Assembly (NCBI GenBank): GCA_016935955.1 | Contig: JAFGPY010000123.1 | Location: 1 to 15,375 of the forward strand | Direction of reading: 5' to 3' | Length of the DNA stretch: 15,375 nucleotides | Source: Planctomycetota bacterium | Lineage (GTDB): Bacteria; Planctomycetota; Phycisphaerae; FEN-1346; JAACEH01 | Shown here: positions 6,445 through 14,040 of the stretch, piece after piece | How the letters are laid out: each line of letters starts with the position of its first letter | How positions within the stretch are numbered: the first letter of the stretch is position 1 | Notes under the pieces: generated by a model | Databases searched by the model: none | Told to the model about the DNA's origin: nothing | Seen by the model: the letters and a program-made list of their open reading frames with translations, nothing else | Position numbers and translations under genes: made by a program

Positions 6445-8466
6445 GTGAGGCACGCTGAGAATCTTCCTCTGGTCACGACGGTCAAGGAACGCTGCCGCGT
6501 TTGCTACACGTGCGTACGCGAGTGTCCGGCCAAGGCCATTCGCATCGCCGATGGCCAGGCCGAGGTCATTCCACAGCGCTGCATCGGTTGCGGCAACTGT
6601 GTCCGCGTCTGCAGCCAGCGGGCCAAGCAGGTTCTCGATTCGACCGTCGCCGTCGACCAGCTGCTGAAGGAACCGGGGCGCGTGGCGGCGATCATCGCCC
6701 CCAGCTTCCCGGCCGAGTTCGCCAGCGTCGATCCGATGAGGGTCGTGGGCATGATCCGGGCCCTGGGCTTCGACCTGGTCAACGAGGTGGCCTTCGGGGC
6801 CGACCTCGTGGCCGACCGCTACCGGCAACTTCTTGAAGAGCATCCCGAGGAGCGGTTCATCGCTACGAGTTGCCCGGCCATCTTCGGCTATGTCGAGCGC
6901 TACCACCCGGAAGTCGTCAGCTCGCTGGCGCCGATCGTTTCGCCGATGATCGCCACGGCGCGGGTGCTGCATCGGCTCCATGGCAAGGAATTGCGCATTG
7001 TCTTCATCGGTCCCTGCATCGCCAAGAAGGGCGAGGCCGCCAGCGTCCGCGTCGGAGGTGAAGTCAATGCGGTGCTGACATTCGTCGAGTTGCAGGACAT
7101 GTTGCGGAAGGCGGGCCTGAAGCCCGACAAGGTCGAGCCGTCGGAGTTCGATCCGCCGCTCGGCGGTCCGGGAGCCCTGTTCCCGATCAGTCGCGGCATG
7201 CTGCAGGCAGCGGGCATCAGCGAGAACCTGATGACCGGGCAGGTCGTGGCGGCCGACGGACGCACGAACTTCGTCGAGGCAATCTCCGAGTTCAAGTCCG
7301 GCGACCTGGACGCGCGGTTGCTTGAGGTGCTCTGCTGCAACGGCTGCATCATGGGCGCCGGGACGAGCAGCACCGACGCCCTGTTCCGCAGGCGTTCGCG
7401 GGTCAGCCAGTACGTCCGGCGGCGGCAGGAGCACTTCGACACGGACGGCTGGCGCCGGGCGATGGACGACATGGCGGACCTGGACCTGAGCCGCGTGTTC
7501 GCCCCGAACGATCAGCGGATGCCCGCGCCGCTGGACGACGACGATATCCGGATGATCCTGGCCCGCATGGGCAAGTTCACGGCGCAGGACGAACTAAACT
7601 GCGGGGCGTGCGGCTACGATACGTGCCGCGAACACGCCATCGCCATCTTCAAGGGGCTGGCCGAAAGCGAGATGTGCCTGCCCTACACGATCGAGCAGCT
7701 TCGCCGCGCGGTGAAGGACCTGGCCGTCAGCAACGACCAGTTGGCCAGCGCCCAAGCGGCTCTGATCCAGTCCGAGAAGCTGGCCAGCATGGGGCAGCTT
7801 GCGGCCGGCATTGCCCACGAGGTGAACAACCCGCTGGGCGTTGTCCTGATGTATGCCCACCTGCTGCTGGACGAGTGTCCGCAGGACGGCAAGCTCAGGG
7901 GCGATCTGAAGATGGTTGCTGAGCAGGCCGACCGCTGCAAGAAGATCGTCGCCGGGCTGCTGCATTTCGCCCGACAGAATAAGGTCGTCCACGAGCCGAC
8001 CGACCTGGTCGAACTGGTAGACAAGATGCTTGCGGCTGTGGCCATACCCGACAACGTCCAGGTCCGCGTGAACCACCAGTTGAGCGATCCGGTGGTCGAC
8101 CTGGACCGCGACCAGATGGTGCAGGTGCTGACCAACCTGGTGACCAACGCCGTGGCGGCCATGCCGCAGGGCGGCACGCTGACCGTGGCTACGGGTTTGC
8201 AGGGCGATCGGGTGCAGATCGACGTGACCGACACGGGCGTAGGCATCAAGCGGGAGAACATGGAGAAGATCTTCGAGCCGTTCTTCACGACCAAACAGAT
8301 CGGTGAGGGAACGGGCTTGGGTTTGGCTGTAACCTACGGTATTGTGAAGATGCACCGTGGCGACATCCGCGTGCAATCGAACGCCGACCCGCAGGCGGGA
8401 CCCACGGGCACGACGTTCACGGTGACGTTGCCGCGGCGGGCGGAGGCCAAGGCGGCCAGAGTGTGA
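6445..8466 (+). CDS. Sensory [FeFe] hydrogenase fused to a histidine kinase (HydS-HK, group C-like)
   Basis: A 673-residue cytoplasmic fusion without signal peptide or membrane segments. Domains in order: two ferredoxin [4Fe-4S] clusters (C17/20/23/27; C46/49/52/56); an [FeFe]-hydrogenase H-domain (about 60-320) with ATSCPAI (140-146), GPCIAKKGE (189-197) and LEVLCCNGC (293-301); a separate [4Fe-4S] domain, CGACGYDTC plus a distal Cys (C386, C389, C394, C411); a short coiled coil; HisKA with H458 in GIAHEVNNPLG; and HATPase_c (DTGVGI, GEGTGLGLA). The four H-cluster cysteines C143, C191, C297 and C301 remain, but residues linked to turnover are changed, as in sensory hydrogenases. No PAS domain is seen between the Fe-S domain and the kinase. 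It starts at GTG, 7 nt after GAGGA and 10 bp after hydA. Inferred role: H2 or redox sensing with autophosphorylation and transfer to the receivers just downstream. Confidence 0.9.
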   Translation: MRHAENLPLVTTVKERCRVCYTCVRECPAKAIRIADGQAEVIPQRCIGCGNCVRVCSQRAKQVLDSTVAVDQLLKEPGRVAAIIAPSFPAEFASVDPMRVVGMIRALGFDLVNEVAFGADLVADRYRQLLEEHPEERFIATSCPAIFGYVERYHPEVVSSLAPIVSPMIATARVLHRLHGKELRIVFIGPCIAKKGEAASVRVGGEVNAVLTFVELQDMLRKAGLKPDKVEPSEFDPPLGGPGALFPISRGMLQAAGISENLMTGQVVAADGRTNFVEAISEFKSGDLDARLLEVLCCNGCIMGAGTSSTDALFRRRSRVSQYVRRRQEHFDTDGWRRAMDDMADLDLSRVFAPNDQRMPAPLDDDDIRMILARMGKFTAQDELNCGACGYDTCREHAIAIFKGLAESEMCLPYTIEQLRRAVKDLAVSNDQLASAQAALIQSEKLASMGQLAAGIAHEVNNPLGVVLMYAHLLLDECPQDGKLRGDLKMVAEQADRCKKIVAGLLHFARQNKVVHEPTDLVELVDKMLAAVAIPDNVQVRVNHQLSDPVVDLDRDQMVQVLTNLVTNAVAAMPQGGTLTVATGLQGDRVQIDVTDTGVGIKRENMEKIFEPFFTTKQIGEGTGLGLAVTYGIVKMHRGDIRVQSNADPQAGPTGTTFTVTLPRRAEAKAARV

Positions 8467-8531
8467 CGACGGGCTGCGACTGCGGACGTGGATTCGGCGG
8501 CGCGGCGACAGTGAAAGGCAGGACGAAGAGC

Positions 8532-8921
8532 ATGGCGGCAAGAACGATTCTAGTGGTTGACGACGACATGGACTTTCGGATGCAGTTGCGGCTGCAACTC
8601 GAAGCGGCGGGCTTCGTCGTGGTCGAGGCCGAAGGGCTGTCGCAGGCGCGGCAGGCTATGGCCGCAGGACGGCCGGACCTGATCGTGGTCGACCTGATGA
8701 TGGAGCACATGGACGACGGTTTCACCCTCTGTCACGAGGTCAAGGCCAAGGACGTCTCGTTGCCGGTGGTCATGGTGACCGGCGTTGCGGCCGAGACGGG
8801 GCTGAAGTTTGACGCCTCGACCGACGGCGAGCGGGCCTGGGTCAAGGCCGACGCCCTTCTGGACAAGCCCGTGCGGTTCGAGCAGCTCAAGCGCGAGATC
8901 GACCGGCTGTTGAAAGGATGA
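8532..8921 (+). CDS. Stand-alone response-regulator receiver protein
   Basis: A 129-residue CheY-like protein consisting only of a receiver domain. The acidic pocket is VVDDD near residues 8-12, the phospho-acceptor is D54 in VVDLMM, the switch residue is T83 in VMVTG, and the conserved lysine is K112 in DKPV. There is no DNA-binding or enzymatic output domain. I chose the ATG at 8532 because AGGA (8520-8523) precedes it and the receiver fold starts right after it. In-frame GTGs at 8463 (overlapping the HydS-HK stop) and 8511 would add a Cys/Gly-rich tail unlike any receiver. The gene lies 65 bp after the HydS-HK gene and 4 bp before the receiver-kinase gene, so it is the likely phosphotransfer partner of one or both kinases. 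Confidence 0.88.
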   Translation: MAARTILVVDDDMDFRMQLRLQLEAAGFVVVEAEGLSQARQAMAAGRPDLIVVDLMMEHMDDGFTLCHEVKAKDVSLPVVMVTGVAAETGLKFDASTDGERAWVKADALLDKPVRFEQLKREIDRLLKG

Positions 8922-8925
8922 TTCC

Positions 8926-10089
8926 GTGGAGACGCTTCGCGTCCTGGTGGTCGACGACGAGCCGGGGATGAGAATGGGAGTGGCCCGCGCGCTGGGCGAC
9001 TATCGGTTCGACCTGCCCGACATCGATCAGCACGTGACCTTCGCGGTCGAGATGGCCGACACGGGCGAAAAAGCCCTGGAGATGATCCGCGCCGCGGCGC
9101 CCGACATTCTCCTGCTGGACCACAAGCTGCCCGGCATGTCGGGACTCGACGTGCTGGATCAGCTTGAGCGCAGCGACCGGATGCTGACGGTGATGATCAC
9201 GGCGTACGCCTCGCTGGAAACGGCCGTCAGCGCCATCAAGCAGGGAGCCTACGATTTTCTGGCCAAGCCGTTCACGCCGAGCGAGTTGAAGGCCACGGTC
9301 CGCAAGGCCGCCGAGACGCTGATGATGGCCCGCCAGGCCCGCAAGCTGGCCCAGGAGAAGCGGCAGGTCCGGTTCGAGTTCACGCGCGTCGTGGCCCACG
9401 AACTGAAGTCGCCTCTGGCGGCCGTGGAAGGATACCTGCAGATCGTCAAGGACCGCACGGCCGGCGACGATCCGGCCGTCTACGACCACATGGTCGACCG
9501 TTGCCTGATTCGCACCCGGCACATGCGCAAGCTGATCATGGACCTGCTGGACCTGACGCACATCGAGTCGGGCCGCAAGAAACGCGAGCTGACCGAGGTG
9601 GACGTCCGCGGCGTGGCCGAGATGGCCGTGGAGACGGTGATGCCCGACGCGCGGGCGCGGGGCATCACGGTGGAACTTCACGGCGACGGACCGCTGCCGA
9701 TGAGCGCCGACGCGGGCGAGATCGAGATCGTTCTGAACAACCTGGTCTCCAATGCGGTGAAGTACAACCGCGACAACGGCCGCGTGGACGTGCGGCTGAG
9801 CGGCGACGACGACACGATCATCATGGTGGTCAGCGACACGGGCATCGGCATGAGCAAGGAAGAGGTCTCGCGGCTGTTCGGCGAGTTCGTGCGGATCAAG
9901 AACGACAAGACGCGGAACATCCTGGGCAGCGGCCTCGGGTTGTCGATCGTGCGGCGGCTGGCGGTGCTCTATGCCGGCGACGTCCGTGTCGAAAGCGAGC
10001 CCGACGTTGGCAGCACGTTTACCGTGACTCTCTCGCGCAAGGTCCGGGCCGAAGCGGCCGTCGAGGCGGTACAGGATCATGACGCGTGA
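8926..10089 (+). CDS. Receiver-histidine kinase hybrid protein
   Basis: A 387-residue soluble protein with an N-terminal receiver followed by a kinase core. The receiver has VVDDE at the start, phospho-acceptor D65 in LLLDHKLPGMSG, switch residue T in MITAYAS, and lysine in AKPF. A helical linker leads to HisKA with H158 in VVAHELKSPLAAVEGYLQ and HATPase_c with NNLVSNAVKYN, SDTGIGMS and GSGLGLSIV. There is no PAS or transmembrane sensor, so its input is probably phosphorylation of its receiver, for instance by HydS-HK. The GTG start follows AAAGGA with 7 nt spacing, and its end overlaps hydE by 11 nt. No output domain is attached. The order receiver-then-kinase is reversed relative to classical hybrid kinases. 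Confidence 0.9.
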   Translation: METLRVLVVDDEPGMRMGVARALGDYRFDLPDIDQHVTFAVEMADTGEKALEMIRAAAPDILLLDHKLPGMSGLDVLDQLERSDRMLTVMITAYASLETAVSAIKQGAYDFLAKPFTPSELKATVRKAAETLMMARQARKLAQEKRQVRFEFTRVVAHELKSPLAAVEGYLQIVKDRTAGDDPAVYDHMVDRCLIRTRHMRKLIMDLLDLTHIESGRKKRELTEVDVRGVAEMAVETVMPDARARGITVELHGDGPLPMSADAGEIEIVLNNLVSNAVKYNRDNGRVDVRLSGDDDTIIMVVSDTGIGMSKEEVSRLFGEFVRIKNDKTRNILGSGLGLSIVRRLAVLYAGDVRVESEPDVGSTFTVTLSRKVRAEAAVEAVQDHDA

Positions 10090-11149
10090 CGAGATTGGTT
10101 CATGGCTTCGGCAGACCGATCCCGGGCGGCTTGAGTCGTTGTGGAGGCGGGCGGACGACGTCCGTCGGCAGTCGGTCGGCGACGCCGTCTACCTGCGCGG
10201 CCTGATCGAGATCTCCAACCATTGTTCCCGCCGGTGCCTCTATTGCGGCGTGCGGGCCGACCGTCGTAAGCTTCCGCGCTATCGCATGACGGTCGACGAG
10301 ATTCTGGCTTCGGCGCGGCAGGCTGCGACGCTGGGCTACGGTACCGTTGTCCTGCAGTCGGGCGAGGATTGGGGTTTGGAGACCGTGTGGCTGGCCGACG
10401 TGGTTCGCCGGATCAAGGCGCAGACGTCGCTGGCCGTCACGCTGAGCCTGGGCGAGCGGACGGACGAGGAGCTGGCCCTGTGGCGTGAGGCCGGAGCTGA
10501 CCGCTACCTGCTCCGCTTCGAGACGAGCAACACGGAGTTGTTTGCGAGGATTCATCCGCCGCGTGCGGGCAGCGACGGGCGCGATCGTCCGGCGGTGCTG
10601 CGGGCGCTGCGGCGTCTGGGCTACGAGGTGGGCAGCGGCGTGATGGTCGGCATTCCGGGCCAGAGCTACGATGACCTGGCCCGCGACATCGAGCTGTTCG
10701 CCGAGCTGGACCTGGACATGATCGGCCTTGGGCCGTTCATCGCGCATCCCGACACGCCATTGGGTCGCGATGGCGAGGCATGGAAGCTGCCTGCCGGCCG
10801 GCAGGTGCCCGCCGACGAACTGACCGCGTGCAAGGCCGTCGCCCTGGCGAGGATGGTGTGTCCGCGGGCCAATATTCCGAGCACAACGGCCCTGGCCACG
10901 CTGAATGCCGGGGAGGGCCGGCAACTTGGACTGGCTCGCGGCGGCAACGTCATCATGCCGAACCTGACGCCGCACAAGTATCGCGCGTTGTACGAAATCT
11001 ATCCCGGCAAGGCCTGCTGTACGGAGAGTGACGAGTTCGACCGGCATCTGAAGGCGTGCATTGTCGCCATGGGGCGAACGGTGGACGCAGGGCGCGGCGA
11101 TTCGCTCGTCTATCTCGCCAGGCAGGACGCTCGCCGCACGGCAGGATAG
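10079..11149 (+). CDS. hydE: [FeFe]-hydrogenase maturation radical SAM protein HydE
   Basis: A 356-residue radical SAM enzyme of the biotin-synthase-like family. The SAM [4Fe-4S] cluster motif is CSRRCLYC (C49, C53, C56), followed by the barrel with GYGTVVLQSGED and a C-terminal part typical of HydE (NIPSTTALATL; VIMPNLTPHKYRALYEIYPGK). In current models HydE acts on the cysteine-bound Fe(CO)2CN unit made by HydG on the way to the diiron site. Its ATG lies inside the end of the receiver-kinase gene (11-nt overlap, ACAGGA just upstream), which ties maturation and sensing genes into one transcript. hydG follows after 15 bp. Length and motifs look intact. Confidence 0.94.
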   Translation: MTRDEIGSWLRQTDPGRLESLWRRADDVRRQSVGDAVYLRGLIEISNHCSRRCLYCGVRADRRKLPRYRMTVDEILASARQAATLGYGTVVLQSGEDWGLETVWLADVVRRIKAQTSLAVTLSLGERTDEELALWREAGADRYLLRFETSNTELFARIHPPRAGSDGRDRPAVLRALRRLGYEVGSGVMVGIPGQSYDDLARDIELFAELDLDMIGLGPFIAHPDTPLGRDGEAWKLPAGRQVPADELTACKAVALARMVCPRANIPSTTALATLNAGEGRQLGLARGGNVIMPNLTPHKYRALYEIYPGKACCTESDEFDRHLKACIVAMGRTVDAGRGDSLVYLARQDARRTAG

Positions 11150-11164
11150 GCAGGAGGCAGTACC

Positions 11165-12589
11165 ATGGGAAAACTTGCGGCAATGGACCTCAGCGACAAT
11201 GCCGTGGACTTCATCAACGACACGCACTTGACGCACGTGTTACGGACTGCGCGCCCCGACACGGCGCAGGTGCGTGATCTTCTTGCCAAGAGCATGGCCA
11301 AAGAACCTCTGGCGATCGAGGAGACGGCAGCTCTGCTTGCGGCCGAGGACCCCGCGCTGGTCGAGGAGATACTCGACACTGCGCGGCAACTCAAGCGCGA
11401 CGTGTACGGCAACCGCATCGTGCTGTTCGCGCCGCTGTACGTCGGCAACGACTGCGTGAACGACTGCGCCTATTGCGGGTTCAAGCGGTCGAACCCGGAC
11501 GCCGTTCGCCGCACGCTGAGCAAGGCGGAGCTTGTCGCCCAGGTCGAGGCCCTGGAGAACGTGGGGCACAAGCGGCTCATCCTCGTCTTTGGCGAGCACC
11601 CGAAGTACGATGCCGGCACCATTGCCGACTGCGTCCGCGCGGTCTACGACGTGAAGGTCGGTCACGGTAGCATCCGCCGCGTCAACATCAACGCGGCGCC
11701 CCTGGACCACGAAGGCTACCGCATCGTCAAGGAAGCCGGCATCGGCACGTACCAGATCTTCCAGGAGACCTACCACCATGAGACCTATGCCCGCATGCAC
11801 CCGGCCGGCACGCGCAAAGCCGACTACCTGTGGCGGCTGGACGCCCTGAGCCGGGCCTTCGAGGCCGGTTGCGATGACGTGGGCATCGGCGCCCTGTTCG
11901 GTCTCTACGACTGGCGGTTCGAGGTGCTCGGCCTGGTGCAGCACGCCCTGTACCTCCAGGAGCGCTACGGCGTCGGCCCGCACACGATCAGCTTTCCGCG
12001 GTTGCAGCCGGCGGCCGGGGTCGACTTCGACGAGCGCTACCTCGTCAGCGACGACCAGTTCAAGCGGCTGGTGGCGATCCTGCGGCTCTCGGTGCCGTAC
12101 ACAGGACTGATCCTGACGGCCCGCGAGCGCCCGGAGCTGCGCCGCGAGGTAATGGCCTTTGGCGTCTCGCAGATCGACGCCGGCAGCCGCATCGAGATCG
12201 GCGGCTACACCGAGGCCGGCGACGCCCAGGTCATGCAGCGTGAGCAGTTCATGCTCGGCGACATTCGGCCGCTGGACGTCGTGATGCGTGAGCTGATCGA
12301 GGACGGCTACGTGCCGAGTTTCTGTACGGCATGCTATCGCCTGGGACGCACGGGCGAACACTTCATGGAATTCGCCATTCCCGGCTTCATCCAGAACTTC
12401 TGCACGCCGAACGCCCTGAGCACGCTGACCGAGTACCTGGCCGACTATGCCTCGCCCGAGACGCGAGCGGCAGGCGAGCGGGCCGCTACCGCCGAGTTGC
12501 AGCGCCTGCCCGACGGCAAGATCAAGACCGAACTGTTGTCGCGGCTGAACCGCATCCGAACAAGCGACGACCGCGACCTGTACTTCTAG
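11165..12589 (+). CDS. hydG: [FeFe]-hydrogenase maturation radical SAM tyrosine lyase HydG
   Basis: A 474-residue enzyme of the ThiH-like radical SAM family that cleaves tyrosine to make CO and CN- and loads them on iron. The SAM cluster motif is CVNDCAYC (C97, C101, C104). The HydG-specific second-cluster motif CX2CX22C is exact: C387, C390 and C413. This separates it from ThiH, which lacks that C-terminal motif arrangement. The ATG follows a strong AGGAGG (11152-11157) with 7 nt spacing. It sits between hydE and the aspartase-like gene. All expected motifs are present and nothing looks truncated. Confidence 0.96.
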   Translation: MGKLAAMDLSDNAVDFINDTHLTHVLRTARPDTAQVRDLLAKSMAKEPLAIEETAALLAAEDPALVEEILDTARQLKRDVYGNRIVLFAPLYVGNDCVNDCAYCGFKRSNPDAVRRTLSKAELVAQVEALENVGHKRLILVFGEHPKYDAGTIADCVRAVYDVKVGHGSIRRVNINAAPLDHEGYRIVKEAGIGTYQIFQETYHHETYARMHPAGTRKADYLWRLDALSRAFEAGCDDVGIGALFGLYDWRFEVLGLVQHALYLQERYGVGPHTISFPRLQPAAGVDFDERYLVSDDQFKRLVAILRLSVPYTGLILTARERPELRREVMAFGVSQIDAGSRIEIGGYTEAGDAQVMQREQFMLGDIRPLDVVMRELIEDGYVPSFCTACYRLGRTGEHFMEFAIPGFIQNFCTPNALSTLTEYLADYASPETRAAGERAATAELQRLPDGKIKTELLSRLNRIRTSDDRDLYF

Positions 12590-12624
12590 TTGAGTGCCGG
12601 GACGGCGACAATGCGAGCGAGCCT

Positions 12625-14040
12625 ATGACCGTATACCGCAAGGAACATGATCTCCTGGGCGAACGCGACGTGTCGGCCGATGCTTTGCACGGTATCTACA
12701 CCGAGCGGGCCGTCGAGAACTTCCCGCTGGCCCGCCGTCCGGTCAACGCTTCGCTGATCCGCGCCTATGGTGCCGTCAAACTGGCGTGCGCCAGGACGAA
12801 TCGCGAACTGGGTTGCTGGGACGATCGTAAGGGGCTGGCCATTGAGGCGGCCTGCGAGGAGATGATCGAGGGCAAGCTCGATGCCTTCGTTATTGTCGAT
12901 GCCCTGCAGGGCGGGGCGGGTACCTCGACCAACATGAACGTCAACGAGGTGCTGGCCAACCGGGCCCTGCAACTGCTCGGCCGGCCGTTCGGCGATTACG
13001 CGACCGTGAGCCCGACCGACGACGTCAACCGTCACCAGTCCACCAACGACACTTACCCGACGGCACTAAAGGTTGCAGCCGTCGGACAGCTGCGCGTCCT
13101 GGAGCGTGAGGTCGTGGCCCTGCTGGAGGAATTCCAGAGGAAAGAGAAGCAGATGGCCCACGTGGTCAAGGTCGGCCGCACGCAGTTGCAGGACGCCGTG
13201 CTCGTCACGCTCGGCCGCGAGATGGGCGCCTACGCCGAAGCCTTCGCCCGCGACCGCTGGCGAATCTACAAGTGCGAGGAGCGGCTGCGTGTCGTCAATC
13301 TTGGCGGCACGGCAATCGGGACGGCTCTGGCGGCACCGCGGCAATACGTCTTCCGCGTGGTCGATCACCTGCGCGAGATCACCGGCTTCGGCTTGGCCCG
13401 GGCCGAGAACCTCGTCGAGGCCACGCAGAACGCCGACGTCTTCGTCGAGGTCAGCGGCATCCTGAAGGCCTGCGCGAGCAACCTGCTCAAGGTGGCGACC
13501 GACCTGCGGCTGTTGGCGTCGGGACCGGATGCGGGCCTGGGCGAGATTCGTCTGCCGCCGCGACAGGCGGGGTCGTCAATCATGCCCGGCAAGGTCAATC
13601 CCGTTATCCCCGAAGCGGTCAGCCAAGCGGCCATGGCCGTGATGGCCAACGACCAGGCTCTGACGATGGCCTGCTCGATGGGCAACCTCGAACTGAACGC
13701 CTTCCTGCCGCTGGTGGCCGACACGCTGCTGGGCAGCCTCGACCTGCTGACAAACGCGTGCGGCATCTTCCGGCGACTCTGCGTCGCGGGCATCGAGGCC
13801 GACGAGGAACGTTGCCGTCGCACGGTTGCCGCCTCGACGGCCAGCGTGACGGCGCTGGTTGCGGCGATCGGCTACGAAGCCGCCCAGAAAGTGGCCGCAG
13901 AAGCGCGCAGCAGCGGACGCAGTGTTCGCGACGTGGCGATCAGCATGGGGCAGCTGACGGCCGAGCGGTTCGACGCCCTGGTGTCCAGCGAGAGCGTCAT
14001 GCGGCTCGGCAGTCCGACGACGGATGAGGAGAACGCATGA
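12625..14040 (+). CDS. Aspartate ammonia-lyase-like enzyme in the hyd maturation operon
   Basis: A 471-residue member of the aspartase/fumarase superfamily, close to the usual aspartase length. Visible motifs are TSTNMNVNEV, HQSTNDTYPT, the aspartase-type GRTQLQDAV (fumarases usually have a THLMDA-like version), and the signature loop GSSIMPGKVNP with catalytic Ser318 and K323. Predicted reaction: L-aspartate to fumarate plus ammonia. I start it at the ATG at 12625, the first in-frame Met after the hydG stop; the upstream GAGCGAG is a poor ribosome site, so initiation may depend on coupling to hydG. The stop overlaps the hydF start (ATGA). Aspartase-family genes near hyd maturases are known from other genomes, and ammonia is a plausible nitrogen source for the azadithiolate bridge. 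A different amino-acid substrate cannot be excluded. Confidence 0.85.
   Translation: MTVYRKEHDLLGERDVSADALHGIYTERAVENFPLARRPVNASLIRAYGAVKLACARTNRELGCWDDRKGLAIEAACEEMIEGKLDAFVIVDALQGGAGTSTNMNVNEVLANRALQLLGRPFGDYATVSPTDDVNRHQSTNDTYPTALKVAAVGQLRVLEREVVALLEEFQRKEKQMAHVVKVGRTQLQDAVLVTLGREMGAYAEAFARDRWRIYKCEERLRVVNLGGTAIGTALAAPRQYVFRVVDHLREITGFGLARAENLVEATQNADVFVEVSGILKACASNLLKVATDLRLLASGPDAGLGEIRLPPRQAGSSIMPGKVNPVIPEAVSQAAMAVMANDQALTMACSMGNLELNAFLPLVADTLLGSLDLLTNACGIFRRLCVAGIEADEERCRRTVAASTASVTALVAAIGYEAAQKVAAEARSSGRSVRDVAISMGQLTAERFDALVSSESVMRLGSPTTDEENA

Noticed and set aside
4410..6485. 691-codon open frame on the - strand opposite hydA
   Set aside because: Same GC-driven effect. It spans the hydB/hydA junction and both ends of well-supported genes, and shows no motif.
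8887..10080. 397-codon open frame on the - strand opposite the receiver-kinase gene
   Set aside because: Shadow of the receiver and kinase domains, which show complete motifs on the + strand.
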